Of a stretch of DNA of 64,000 nt, positions 34,254-43,605 are shown in pieces (positions within the stretch are counted from its first letter, which is position 1; every line of letters begins with the position of its first letter). Source of the stretch: Paenochrobactrum pullorum (GTDB taxonomy: Bacteria; Pseudomonadota; Alphaproteobacteria; Rhizobiales; Rhizobiaceae); the NCBI RefSeq assembly GCF_041929845.1, contig NZ_JBHEEH010000011.1:25751-89750 (forward strand), read 5' to 3'. A program made the position numbers and the translations under genes. The notes under the pieces are model-generated. The model did not search any database and was not told where the DNA came from. It saw only the letters and a list, made by a program, of their open reading frames with translations.

Positions 34254-35218
34254 GAGTTTTATCGCTCACGATCTGCATATTAACCGCGCTTCACGGCGCG
34301 GTTTCTGTGTCTGCATTGGCGGCAGACAAGGTTCAAAACCAGATCGCGACAGATGATGCTAATCTGGCCGTTGTTTTAACGCGGGATGATAAAATCAAGC
34401 ATGTGAAACATCTGGATGGCATCAGCGAAGTACCATTGGCTGCAAAGCGCATTGTTGCTTTACATAATAGTTTTTCTGAAAGCTTAATTGCACTTGGCAT
34501 GGCACCTGCCGGTGCAGTTGAACGGCCACAGGGTGCACCAGTTCAGCTCAAAGCAGCGATGACAGAGACTATTTCAGTTGGTGATCAGAGCAATCCCGAC
34601 TATGAAAAAATCCTCATTTTACAGCCCGATTTGATCTTATCGGTTGGTGATGTTCATAGTCAGAATATTGATCTTTTGAAAGCCATCGCTCCGGTTGTCA
34701 GTCTGCGAGAGCCGGAAGAAGATTGGCGGCCATGGCTCATAGGTCTTGGCGATGTACTGGAGCGGCAATCGCAAGCAGAAAAGTTGATTGATGATTATAA
34801 TCAGCGCGTGGAAAAATTACGTCTGACATTATTGGTTGAGCATAAAGATGAAACCGTTTTGCTAATGCGGGTTCGTCAAAAAGATATTCGTATTTATGGA
34901 ACGGAAAGACGTTCGGGGCCGGTGCTTTACCGCGATCTGCAACTTACGCCACACAGGCTTGTGCCGGTGGGCAAAAATTATGAAGCCATTTCCAATGAGC
35001 TGATCGGGCAAATGGATGCCGACCGTATTTTTCTGATGGTTGAAGATGCCGAACGCCTTGGCAATATTGAAAAAACTGCACTGTGGCAGGGGTTGCCTGC
35101 GGTAAAAGCCGGACGTGTTTACAAAGTTAATATTGAACCGTGGAACCAGTCCAGCGGGCCGATCAGTGCTTCGGTTATTGTTGATGATGTGGCACGTGCC
35201 TTTGGTCTGACTGAATAA
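34247..35218 (+). CDS. Periplasmic ferric-siderophore binding protein (FecB/FhuD-like)
   Basis: A 323-residue periplasmic protein with a signal peptide (cleavage near VSALA-AD) and the two-lobed cluster 8 binding-protein fold: KRIVALHNSFSESLIALGMAPAG, YEKILILQPDLILSVGD, and a C-terminal AVKAGRVYKVNIEPW. It receives siderophore from the TonB receptor and passes it to the FecCD permeases. It overlaps both neighbours: its start lies inside the receptor's last codons and its last base is the first base of the permease start. Confidence 0.92.
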   Translation: MVRVLSLTICILTALHGAVSVSALAADKVQNQIATDDANLAVVLTRDDKIKHVKHLDGISEVPLAAKRIVALHNSFSESLIALGMAPAGAVERPQGAPVQLKAAMTETISVGDQSNPDYEKILILQPDLILSVGDVHSQNIDLLKAIAPVVSLREPEEDWRPWLIGLGDVLERQSQAEKLIDDYNQRVEKLRLTLLVEHKDETVLLMRVRQKDIRIYGTERRSGPVLYRDLQLTPHRLVPVGKNYEAISNELIGQMDADRIFLMVEDAERLGNIEKTALWQGLPAVKAGRVYKVNIEPWNQSSGPISASVIVDDVARAFGLTE

Positions 35219-36207
35219 TGCAAAAGCGTATCTGCATATTGTTGACGGGTGTAGTGCTGCTCTTGGCAGCCTTATTGTTTTCAGCCTCTTCAGGTGCTGC
35301 CAATATTGCCTTTTTTGATATTTTACAGGCCATATTTGCCTTTGATATAGCTAAACAAGACCATTTGATTTTACGTGAGTTTCGCATTCCGCGGGTACTG
35401 GCTTCGGCTCTTGTCGGTGCGGCATTGGGAACGGCTGGTGCCTTGATGCAAGGCATGACACGCAATCCATTGGCCAGCCCATCTCTGATGGGCTTGAATG
35501 CAGGAGCAGGGCTGATGCTGGCCTTAGGGCTCGCATTTTATCCGTCATTGGATTTTTCATGGCTGATTTGTCTATCTTTTTTAGGCGCAGCATTGGGTGT
35601 CGCTATAGTATTCATGGTGGGTTCGGCGCAACGTGGCGGCTTGACGCCTGTGCGATTGGCCTTGGCAGGGGCGGCTATTTCGGCTTTTTTTGGAGCGCTC
35701 ACCAGTTTCATTATTGTCTATTTTAAAATCGGACAGGACATTCTGTTTTATAGTGCTGGTGGTGTGCAAGGCGTGCAGGAAAGCCAGTTGCTTTTTGTGA
35801 CACCTTGGATTGTTGCAGGTTTAACAGGCGCAGTTTTATTGTCCCGCAGCGTTACTTTGCTAAGTTTGGGACAGGATGTGGCGCTCGGTTTAGGTCTTAA
35901 TATTTTACATGCCCGTATATTGATTAGTTTTGTTATTCTGCTTTTAGCCGGATGCAGTGTGGCATTGGCGGGAGGCATTGGTTTTGTCGGTCTGCTCATT
36001 CCGCATGTCAGCCGTTTCATGTTCGGGCTTGATTATCGCTGGATTATTCCGGGCTCACTTGTTTCAGGCGCTTTGCTGCTTGTACTTGCGGATTTTGGTG
36101 CTCGAATGATCAATCCACCCTATGAAACACCGGTAGGTCTTATCACGGCACTGATCGGTGTACCGTTTTTTCTGGCGCTTGCGTGGCGTGACGAGCGTGG
36201 TATCTGA
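35218..36207 (+). CDS. FecCD-family siderophore ABC permease 1
   Basis: A 329-residue permease with about ten hydrophobic segments. FecCD hallmarks are LREFRIPRVLASALVGAALG, GALMQGMTRNPLASPSLMGL and AGGIGFVGLLIPHVSRF. Its ATG overlaps the binding-protein stop (TAATG). With permease 2 it forms the inner-membrane channel. Confidence 0.93.
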   Translation: MQKRICILLTGVVLLLAALLFSASSGAANIAFFDILQAIFAFDIAKQDHLILREFRIPRVLASALVGAALGTAGALMQGMTRNPLASPSLMGLNAGAGLMLALGLAFYPSLDFSWLICLSFLGAALGVAIVFMVGSAQRGGLTPVRLALAGAAISAFFGALTSFIIVYFKIGQDILFYSAGGVQGVQESQLLFVTPWIVAGLTGAVLLSRSVTLLSLGQDVALGLGLNILHARILISFVILLLAGCSVALAGGIGFVGLLIPHVSRFMFGLDYRWIIPGSLVSGALLLVLADFGARMINPPYETPVGLITALIGVPFFLALAWRDERGI

Positions 36208-36209
36208 TC

Positions 36210-37208
36210 ATGCATGCGGTACGCTTTGAAATTATCTTATGTTTGATGGTGGCGGTTTTAGCCGCAATTATGCTGGTCAGCCTTAATGCCGGTTCTTATC
36301 CGTTACGCTTGAGCGAACTTTATATGATTGCTGTTGGTGAAGGTTCACCACAGCAAGAACTGGTATTATTTTCTATGCGAGTACCACGTTTGCTGCTGGC
36401 GATCCTGACCGGTTGCGGTTTGGCCTTATCGGGCGCGGTTTTGCAGGCAATTTTCCGTAACGATTTGGCCGATCCGGGATTGCTGGGTTTAAGCGCCGGT
36501 GCCGGATTTGTCATTATCCTTTTGCTTTATACGCAACAGCAAGGGGTATTTATTTCCGGCCAATGGCGGCCTTGGGCAGCCTTTTTTGGGGCGGCTGTTT
36601 CGGCAGCTTTGATTTATATCTTGGCGCATAAGAAAGGTGTGGCGACATCAGCGCGGATTTTGCTAACCGGTATAGCCGTCAATGCGGGCTTGGGTGCATT
36701 AACACTTGTACTGGCAATGCGTCTTGATCGCAGTCTCTATGATCAGGCCGTGGTGTGGTTGGCCGGTAGTCTGTCCGGTAAAAATTATAAAGATATCGCA
36801 CTGTTATTGCCGTGGTTTGTTATTTTGTTGCCTCTATTGGCATTACGGGTGAAGGTACTGGATATTCTTGCGCTCGGTGATGAAACAGCCATCGGTTTGG
36901 GGGTCAATGTTCAGCGGCAACGCTTGCTGATGATGGTGATTGCAGTTGCTCTGACGGGCGCCAGTGTGGCAGTGACCGGCGGCATTGGTTTTGTCGGATT
37001 ACTAGCACCGCATATGTGCCGCCGGCTGGTTGGTGCACGTCATGCTTTGTTACTTCCGGCTTGTGCGCTTTGCGGGGCGATTTTGGTGCTTTTTGCCGAT
37101 ACATTGGGGCGCACTTTGCTGGCACCTGTCGAGATACCGGCAGGTATTTTCTGTGCCATGATCGGCGCTCCATATTTTCTTTATTTATTGATGCGGATAG
37201 GGCGTTAA
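36210..37208 (+). CDS. FecCD-family siderophore ABC permease 2
   Basis: A 332-residue FecCD permease starting 2 nt after permease 1. Motifs are SMRVPRLLLAILTGCGLALSG, AIFRNDLADPGLLGLSAGA and TGGIGFVGLLAPHMCRRLVG. It pairs with permease 1 and the FecE-like ATPase whose gene begins 1 nt after its stop. Confidence 0.93.
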   Translation: MHAVRFEIILCLMVAVLAAIMLVSLNAGSYPLRLSELYMIAVGEGSPQQELVLFSMRVPRLLLAILTGCGLALSGAVLQAIFRNDLADPGLLGLSAGAGFVIILLLYTQQQGVFISGQWRPWAAFFGAAVSAALIYILAHKKGVATSARILLTGIAVNAGLGALTLVLAMRLDRSLYDQAVVWLAGSLSGKNYKDIALLLPWFVILLPLLALRVKVLDILALGDETAIGLGVNVQRQRLLMMVIAVALTGASVAVTGGIGFVGLLAPHMCRRLVGARHALLLPACALCGAILVLFADTLGRTLLAPVEIPAGIFCAMIGAPYFLYLLMRIGR

Positions 37209-37209
37209 C

Positions 37210-38004
37210 ATGGGAAAAATGATCTTAGAAACCAAAAATCTGAGTTTTTCCTATGACGCAACCGAGATTATCAGCGGCTTGAATTTGCAAGTGATGCAGG
37301 GAAAAATTACGGCTCTAGTTGGTGCAAATGGTTCAGGCAAAAGCACGATTTTAAAAAATTTGGCTCGGATTTTGAAACCGACCGGTGGCACAGTACTGCT
37401 GGAAGGGCAAGAGATGAAAAATTTTAACGCTAAAACGATTGCCCGCAAAATGGCGGTTTTAGCGCAGGCTCCCGAAGCGCCTGCAGGTTTGAAGGCCTAT
37501 GATCTGGTCGCTTACGGGCGCTATCCATGGCAAACGGGTTTTGGCACTTTAAGCAAATTCGATAAACAAAAAATAAGCGATGCTTTGGCTTTAACCAATC
37601 TCACTCAATTGAGTGAAAGAGCGGTCGGTTCGCTATCGGGTGGCCAGCGGCAACGGGTATGGATTGCAGTCGCTCTTGCGCAAGACAGCGATATTATTCT
37701 GCTGGATGAGCCTACGACTTTTTTAGATATGGCGCATCAGCTGGAAGTGATGCAGCTTCTGGAAAGGCTCAATCAACATCAACAGAAAACCATCGTGATG
37801 GTATTGCATGATTTGAACCAAGCAGCGCGTTTTGCGCATCATATTATTGCGATCAAACAGGGTAAAATCGTGAGTCAAGGCAGTGCCAATGATATTATGT
37901 GTGCTGATGTTCTGCGTGATGTATTCGGCGTGGAGGCGGATTTTTTTGAAGATCCACGCACTGGAAAACCGGTGTGCATTCCTTTCGGAACATGTTTGAA
38001 ATAG
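37210..38004 (+). CDS. Siderophore ABC transporter ATPase (FecE/FepC-like)
   Basis: A 264-residue ATPase with Walker A GANGSGKS (38-45), Q-loop LAQAPEAP, signature LSGGQRQRVWIA, Walker B IILLDEPTTFLD and VLHDLNQAARF, all typical of the FecE/FhuC group. It is the last gene of the five-gene siderophore operon. It is convergent with a TetR gene only 9 nt away, with no clear terminator in between. Confidence 0.94.
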   Translation: MGKMILETKNLSFSYDATEIISGLNLQVMQGKITALVGANGSGKSTILKNLARILKPTGGTVLLEGQEMKNFNAKTIARKMAVLAQAPEAPAGLKAYDLVAYGRYPWQTGFGTLSKFDKQKISDALALTNLTQLSERAVGSLSGGQRQRVWIAVALAQDSDIILLDEPTTFLDMAHQLEVMQLLERLNQHQQKTIVMVLHDLNQAARFAHHIIAIKQGKIVSQGSANDIMCADVLRDVFGVEADFFEDPRTGKPVCIPFGTCLK

Positions 38005-38013
38005 GTTTTATTC

Positions 38014-38583
38014 TTACTCTTCAGACTTCATCAGCACTTCAATATCATCATAGATTTCTTGCCACTGACTTTCTGTAAAAGCAAAGAGATTGAAGCTGCG
38101 CAATAAAAATGCGCCTTCACAGGCAATGAAAGCCAATCGCGCCATGCGGTCGGCAGGGTTGCTCATGTCGAGCCCCTGCAATTGGCTACTATACCATTTC
38201 CGGCTTTCTTCCAGCTGTTCGCTATTGGGAACAAGGCTTGCCATCATAGCGGAAAATCGGGAATCATCCATCTGCTCGCCATCACGTGTAGCCTTAATAT
38301 GAGCGATCACATGGCTTTGAGGGTCAGTGGCACCTTGCTTATAAGCAGAGACTTTGGCGTCAAATATATAGCTCCAGCGATTAATAATAGCGCGCATCAG
38401 ACCATATTTATTGCCGAAACAATATTGTACACCACCCTTGGTAATACCAGCCTCACGTGCGACATTATCCATGGTGAGGGCTTCGATCCCGCCTTCCACC
38501 AACAGATGTTCAGCAGCATCGAGCACCTTATTGCGGTCAACCACACGCGGGCGGCCGATTTTTTTGAATTTTTTAGTTTCCAT
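38014..38583 (-). CDS. TetR-family regulator (of adjacent DHA2 efflux gene)
   Basis: A 189-residue TetR regulator. The N-terminal helix-turn-helix includes LTMDNVAREAGITKGGVQYCFGNKYGL and is followed by an all-helical ligand-binding domain. It is divergent from the MFS transporter gene with a 63-nt gap, the classic layout of a repressor controlling an efflux pump. No obvious long palindrome is seen in the gap. Confidence 0.9.
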   Translation of the reverse strand: METKKFKKIGRPRVVDRNKVLDAAEHLLVEGGIEALTMDNVAREAGITKGGVQYCFGNKYGLMRAIINRWSYIFDAKVSAYKQGATDPQSHVIAHIKATRDGEQMDDSRFSAMMASLVPNSEQLEESRKWYSSQLQGLDMSNPADRMARLAFIACEGAFLLRSFNLFAFTESQWQEIYDDIEVLMKSEE

Positions 38584-38646
38584 ACAAGAGGATTTAAATT
38601 AAGCGCTGCATGATACAAGTAGTTTTTTTATGAATGGTATTGAAAA

Positions 38647-40131
38647 ATGACGAATAATCGCTGGATCGTACTGGCTGTTGTTTCCTGTGCCTTGCTGCTG
38701 ATTGTTGTTGATATGACCGTGCTTTACACAGCATTGCCGCGCTTGACGCATGATCTGCATGCCAGCGCTTCGCAAAAATTATGGATCATCAACGCTTATC
38801 CGCTGGTGGTGGCGGGTCTTTTACCTGGAACCGGCACTTTGGGTGACCGCATCGGTCACCGGACAATGTTTCTGTCTGGTCTCATTGTGTTCGGCTTTGC
38901 ATCAACTGCGGCTGCCTTTGCGCCGACGGCCAATTTTTTAATTGCTGCACGTATTGGTCTGGCCGTTGGCGCGGCGATGATGATGCCTGCCACTTTGTCA
39001 ATCATCCGCATTACCTTTCAGGATGAAAAAGAACGTGCGGTAGCTCTTGGCATCTGGAGCTCTATTGCCGCTGGAGGCGCCGCAATTGGCCCTGTCGTTG
39101 GCGGCGTACTGCTTGAATATTTCTGGTGGGGATCGGTCTTCTTGATCAATGTGCCGGTCGTTATTGTTGCATTTATTGTCGGACTGATTGTGTTGGAAAA
39201 ACGCGGTGGCAATAAAGATCGCGCATGGGATTTTGTCGGCTCTGTGCAGATTATGCTGGCCTTGATTGCATTAACCTTTGCCTTAAAAGAACTGGGCAAA
39301 CCGGATCGTGATCTGTTGCTCTTTGTAGGTGCTTTGGTGATCGGATTGATCGCGGCAGTGATTTTTGTCAAACGCCAGAATAAGCGCAGCGAACCACTGC
39401 TTGATTTTCAACTGTTCAAAAACACCAAATTTTCATCGGGTGTTTTAACTGCTTCTGTTGCTTCTGCCTCATTGGTAGGGGTTGAATTGGTTTTCACACA
39501 ACGTTTGCAACTGGTTTCGGGCTACTCCCCTTTGCAAGCAGGTCTTTTGATCTTGCCGATACCATTATCCGCTTTTGTAGCAGCACCTTTGATGGGCTTT
39601 TTTATGAACCGTGTCGGCACGGCCAGAGCTTTGTTTTTGTCACTCGGCATGACAGGCATCGGGATTGTTCTATATCTCGCAAGCTTCAAAATGGAGAGCA
39701 TGATCTGGTTGCTGCCATTGATGATTGTAGGCTTTGGCGTTGGTGCTGCCATGACAGGCGCATCCACCGCCATTATGAGTAATGCATCAGCCGACAAAGC
39801 AGGTATGGCTGCTTCTATTGAAGAGGTTTCCTATGAACTTGGCGGCTCCATTGGTGTAACGGTGATGGGCAGCTTGATGACGGCAATCTATAGTATGAGC
39901 TTGGTATTGCCGGATTTCGCGGCGCAAAATCCATCACATGCGAAGGCTGCAACCGACAGTCTTGATGGAGCAAAACTGGTGGCTGAAACCTTAAACGCTG
40001 ATCAGGTGAGCATATTGCTCACGCAGGCCTATCAAGCATTTGATCAGGCATTTGTGTCGGTAATTGCGGTGGCGGCTGTTTGTGTTTTCATGACTGCATT
40101 TGGCGTTTACCGCTTGAGCAGAACTCGTTAA
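38647..40131 (+). CDS. MFS drug transporter, DHA2 (EmrB/QacA-like) family
   Basis: A 494-residue protein with 14 predicted membrane segments. Family motifs are DMTVLYTALPRLTHDLHAS, LPGTGTLGDRIGHRTMFL (motif A) and GPVVGGVLLEYFWWGSVFLINVPV (motif C region). It exports lipophilic cations or drugs by proton antiport. The divergent TetR gene is its likely regulator. The two genes and the terminator after 40151 form a self-contained resistance unit. Confidence 0.93.
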   Translation: MTNNRWIVLAVVSCALLLIVVDMTVLYTALPRLTHDLHASASQKLWIINAYPLVVAGLLPGTGTLGDRIGHRTMFLSGLIVFGFASTAAAFAPTANFLIAARIGLAVGAAMMMPATLSIIRITFQDEKERAVALGIWSSIAAGGAAIGPVVGGVLLEYFWWGSVFLINVPVVIVAFIVGLIVLEKRGGNKDRAWDFVGSVQIMLALIALTFALKELGKPDRDLLLFVGALVIGLIAAVIFVKRQNKRSEPLLDFQLFKNTKFSSGVLTASVASASLVGVELVFTQRLQLVSGYSPLQAGLLILPIPLSAFVAAPLMGFFMNRVGTARALFLSLGMTGIGIVLYLASFKMESMIWLLPLMIVGFGVGAAMTGASTAIMSNASADKAGMAASIEEVSYELGGSIGVTVMGSLMTAIYSMSLVLPDFAAQNPSHAKAATDSLDGAKLVAETLNADQVSILLTQAYQAFDQAFVSVIAVAAVCVFMTAFGVYRLSRTR

Positions 40132-40150
40132 TTTCAACAGCTATGTTTTA

Positions 40151-40190
40151 AAAAGGCTCCAGAGAATATCCTTGGAGCCTTTTGTATTTT
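40151..40190. terminator. Bidirectional rho-independent terminator
   Basis: AAAAGGCTCCA pairs with TGGAGCCTTTT over an 11-nt loop, between the convergent MFS gene and the fadB-like gene. A- and T-runs on the two sides allow it to serve both. Confidence 0.88.
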
Positions 40191-42127
40191 TAAGCTTTGT
40201 TGCTGGCAAACATTGGCCCGCCGCGCCAGCGCGGAAAGCCGTAACCGTGGATTTTGACCAGATCAATGTCCACAGCACTCAGGGCAATCCCTTCATCAAG
40301 AATGGCCTGACCTTCGTCTGCCATTTCATCAACCAGTGTTTCAGCCATTGTTTCAAGTGATAATGGCTGCTCGGCACTGATTTCATTTTTGAGCAATTCA
40401 TCAACCTGTGTTGAAGGACGACCTTTACGCTCTCCCTCCACATAATCATACCAGCCGCCTTGGGTTTTTTGTCCCTTACGTCCAGAACGCACAAGAATAT
40501 CGCCCAAAGTTTCCGGCACATCAGCGCCTGTCGTGCGCGCACCTTCACGCTGTAAATAGGCAATGTCGAGGCCGCCCATATCCTGTGCTTCAAAAGGACC
40601 CATAGCGAGCCCATAGCCGCGCATTGCAGCATCGATATCGGCGATTGTATTGCCTTTGCGCAGCAAGTTCTCCGCGGCTGCGCGATAGCGTTTCAAAATG
40701 CGATTGCCGATAAAACCTTCACAAATACCGGCGCGTACAGGTATTTTTTTGAGCTTTGAGGCAATGGCAAAAGCGGTCGCCAGCACCGGTTCTGAGGTGT
40801 CCGGTGTCGGCACGATTTCCATCAGCTTCATCACATGGGCAGGGCTGAAGAAATGCAGTCCAATAAAGCGTTCCGGATGTGGCAAATCTTTTGCGATGTC
40901 ACTTGGATCAAGGTAAGAGGTGTTAGTGGCTAGAATAGCATCGGCACGGCAGGCTTGACCAATCTTGGCAAACACATCGCGCTTGACATTGATTTTTTCA
41001 AAGACCGCTTCGATAACGAGATCGACATCGGCCAGTTTAGCATAATCGCTGGTGCCTTTGATGCTGTTCAAACGCTCTACGGCTTGAGTTTCGCTCAAAA
41101 TACCGCGCTTGACGCTAGCGTCAATGATCTTTTGAACATTAGCCAAACCACGTTCAACCGCTTCCGCATCCTGCTCGACCAGAACCACCGGATAACCGGC
41201 ATTGCTAAGTGCCATCACGATGCCTGCGCCCATAGTGCCGCCACCGATAACGGCTGTTTTTTTAATCTCGATTGGCGTGATGTCTTTGACAAAATCCGGC
41301 TTGGTTGCATTGCGTTCGGCAAAGAAAATGCGGCGCAGGGCTGCGGCCTCTTTGGAATCGCGACGCTCTAAAAATGTTTTGCGCTCAAAAGCCATTGCTT
41401 CATCAAAAGGCAGAAGTGTGCTTTGACGAATGGATTCCAGTACCAGCAAAGGCGCACTCGCACCTTTGGCAGTCCTCTTCACTGACGTTTTTTGAGCCTC
41501 CCAGAATGCCTCATCTGCTTGCGGTGCTGCACGCTGTGACAAGACTTTTGGAAGCTCTTGTTTGATGGCGCTACGGGCAAAATTCACTGCACCTTCTTGC
41601 AAGTCACCGTCGATAATGGCATCAATCAGCCCGTCTTTTTGTGCTTGTTCCGCGCGTATCGGCTTGCCGGAAGTGACCATGACGATCGCTTTTTCCAGAC
41701 CGATAAGACGCGGTGTGCGCACAGTGCCGGATGCTCCCGGAATGACACCTAATGTGACTTCCGGCAAACCAAGGGATGCACTTGCAACAGCGACACGAAA
41801 ACGGCAGCCCAGTGCCACTTCCAAGCCACCACCAAGGGCTGAACCGTGAATGGCAGCTATCCATGGTTTTTGTGCATTTTCGATTTTTGCCACCACATCA
41901 GGCAAATGTGGTGGCTGTGGACTTAAGCCAAATTCACGCACGTCTGCGCCCGCGATAAAAGTACGACCAGCACAAATCAGCACAACGGCTTCTACCTGAG
42001 GGTCTTGATCCAGCGCTTCTACCGCATCCCAAAGGCCTTGGCGCAAGGCTTGGCCGAGTGCGTTAACCGGTGGATTATCAACCGTTACAATGGCGATATT
42101 TTCGTCGCGGGCAATGGTCACAGACAT
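40190..42127 (-). CDS. Fused enoyl-CoA hydratase/3-hydroxyacyl-CoA dehydrogenase (PaaF-PaaH role)
   Basis: A 645-residue bifunctional enzyme. The N-terminal crotonase domain has GGGLEVALG (Glu103) and LGLPEVTLGVIPGASGT (Glu123), the two catalytic glutamates of hydratases. From about 290 a hydroxyacyl-CoA dehydrogenase domain begins with the NAD motif AVIGGGTMGAGI, followed by two C-terminal HAD domains. In E. coli phenylacetate breakdown these steps need separate PaaF and PaaH; no separate copies exist in this paa locus. The start at 42127 is chosen 1 nt after the livF stop. It is the last gene of the paaN-liv operon. Confidence 0.88.
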   Translation of the reverse strand: MSVTIARDENIAIVTVDNPPVNALGQALRQGLWDAVEALDQDPQVEAVVLICAGRTFIAGADVREFGLSPQPPHLPDVVAKIENAQKPWIAAIHGSALGGGLEVALGCRFRVAVASASLGLPEVTLGVIPGASGTVRTPRLIGLEKAIVMVTSGKPIRAEQAQKDGLIDAIIDGDLQEGAVNFARSAIKQELPKVLSQRAAPQADEAFWEAQKTSVKRTAKGASAPLLVLESIRQSTLLPFDEAMAFERKTFLERRDSKEAAALRRIFFAERNATKPDFVKDITPIEIKKTAVIGGGTMGAGIVMALSNAGYPVVLVEQDAEAVERGLANVQKIIDASVKRGILSETQAVERLNSIKGTSDYAKLADVDLVIEAVFEKINVKRDVFAKIGQACRADAILATNTSYLDPSDIAKDLPHPERFIGLHFFSPAHVMKLMEIVPTPDTSEPVLATAFAIASKLKKIPVRAGICEGFIGNRILKRYRAAAENLLRKGNTIADIDAAMRGYGLAMGPFEAQDMGGLDIAYLQREGARTTGADVPETLGDILVRSGRKGQKTQGGWYDYVEGERKGRPSTQVDELLKNEISAEQPLSLETMAETLVDEMADEGQAILDEGIALSAVDIDLVKIHGYGFPRWRGGPMFASNKA

Positions 42128-42128
42128 A

Positions 42129-42830
42129 TCAAATTCCCAAATAAGCTTCCCGGATTTTCGGATCTGCAATCAGCTCTTCGGCAGAGCCCTGCATGGTGAT
42201 GTTACCGGTTTCCATCACATAACCGCGATCGGCAATTTTCAAAGCACCATAGGCGTTTTGTTCCACCAGCAAAATGGTGACGCCCAAAGTTTTCAAATTG
42301 CTGACCACATCAAAAATCTGCTGGACGATAATGGGGGCAAGCCCCATGGAAGGCTCGTCCAGAAGCAAACAAGCCGGACGACCCATTAGGGCGCGCGCCA
42401 TGGCAAGCATTTGTTGCTGGCCGCCGGAAAGACCACCGGCTGGCAAATTGCACTTTTCTTTCAGGATCGGGAACATGGCAAAAGCATCTGCCATATCTTT
42501 TTCCACCTGATCGTCACGGAACAAAAATGCGCCAAGACGCAAATTTTCTTCCACCGAAAGATTGGTGAATATCTGCCGTCCTTCAGGCGATTGTGTCAGC
42601 CCGCGGGACGGGCGACGAAATGCTGCCAGATTAGTGATGGTCTCACCACGGAAGTGGATCGAGCCTTCCGATACCGGCTGCAAGCCGGAAAGGCAGCGCA
42701 ATAATGTGGTTTTACCTGCACCATTGGCGCCCACAACGGTTACGATTTCGCCGGAATCGACGGTGAGATTGATGCCGTGTAAAACTTCTATACGCCCGTA
42801 ACGTGAGCGTAAGCCCTCAACTGTCAGCAT
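42129..42830 (-). CDS. Branched-chain amino-acid-type ABC ATPase (LivF-like)
   Basis: A 233-residue ATPase with Walker A GANGAGKT, LSGGQQQMLAMARAL and LLLDEPSMGLAP, typical LivF. The start at 42830 is preferred to 42872 because GAGGAGG lies 7 nt upstream and the resulting length is normal; it overlaps the livG end by 14 nt. In this operon the transporter probably imports an aromatic acid rather than branched-chain amino acids. Confidence 0.92.
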   Translation of the reverse strand: MLTVEGLRSRYGRIEVLHGINLTVDSGEIVTVVGANGAGKTTLLRCLSGLQPVSEGSIHFRGETITNLAAFRRPSRGLTQSPEGRQIFTNLSVEENLRLGAFLFRDDQVEKDMADAFAMFPILKEKCNLPAGGLSGGQQQMLAMARALMGRPACLLLDEPSMGLAPIIVQQIFDVVSNLKTLGVTILLVEQNAYGALKIADRGYVMETGNITMQGSAEELIADPKIREAYLGI

Positions 42831-43605
42831 GGGCGGCCTCCTCGTTGAAATCTGCGCCAAGATATGCGGCAATCACTGCCGGATTGCGGCTGACCTCGGC
42901 TGGCAAGCCTTCGGTCAGCTTCTGGCCATGATCGAGAACGACAATATGATTGGAAATACGCATCACCATTTTCATGTCATGTTCCACCAGCAAAATCGCG
43001 ACACCTGACGCTGCCACATCGGCGATCAGCTGGTCGATTTCATCGGTTTCAACGGCGTTACAACCAGCAGCCGGTTCATCCAGCAGCAGTACTGCCGGAT
43101 TGAGAGCCAATGCGCGGGCAATTTCAAGACGTTTCAACGAGCCATAGGAAAGGTTTCCCGCTTCCCGTTCAGCGGCGCGCTCAAGTCCGACTTTTTTCAA
43201 CAGTTCCATCGCGCCTTCGTGCGCTTTGGTGGCACGTCGGCGGGAGGCTGGCAGGCTAAGCAAATCCGCTATGACGGAGCCACGTTCGGCCAAATGAAAA
43301 CCTGCAATAGCGTTTTCAATCACGGTCATATTTTGAAAGATTTGCAGATTTTGGAAGGTGCGTGACATGCCGCGACGCGCCAGCAAATCGGGACGCATTC
43401 CGGTAATATCTTCACCTTTCAAAACTACACGGCCTTGAGAAGGTTGATAAATACCGGAGATCATATTGAATAGTGTTGTTTTACCTGCACCATTAGGGCC
43501 GATGACGGATGTGATCTCACCTTGTTTGACCTGAAAGCTGACATTGTCAACCGCTTTCAGACCACCAAAGCTGATGCCTAAATTTTGAACTGAGAGCAGG
43601 GTCAT
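42817..43605 (-). CDS. Branched-chain amino-acid-type ABC ATPase (LivG-like)
   Basis: A 262-residue ATPase with Walker A GPNGAGKT, the LivG-specific RRGMSRTFQNLQIFQNMTV, LSYGSLKRLEIARAL as signature and LLLDEPAAGCNAVE as Walker B. The usual AAGxNPxE reads AAGCNAVE. It overlaps livM by 4 nt and livF by 14 nt. Confidence 0.93.
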   Translation of the reverse strand: MTLLSVQNLGISFGGLKAVDNVSFQVKQGEITSVIGPNGAGKTTLFNMISGIYQPSQGRVVLKGEDITGMRPDLLARRGMSRTFQNLQIFQNMTVIENAIAGFHLAERGSVIADLLSLPASRRRATKAHEGAMELLKKVGLERAAEREAGNLSYGSLKRLEIARALALNPAVLLLDEPAAGCNAVETDEIDQLIADVAASGVAILLVEHDMKMVMRISNHIVVLDHGQKLTEGLPAEVSRNPAVIAAYLGADFNEEAAHADS

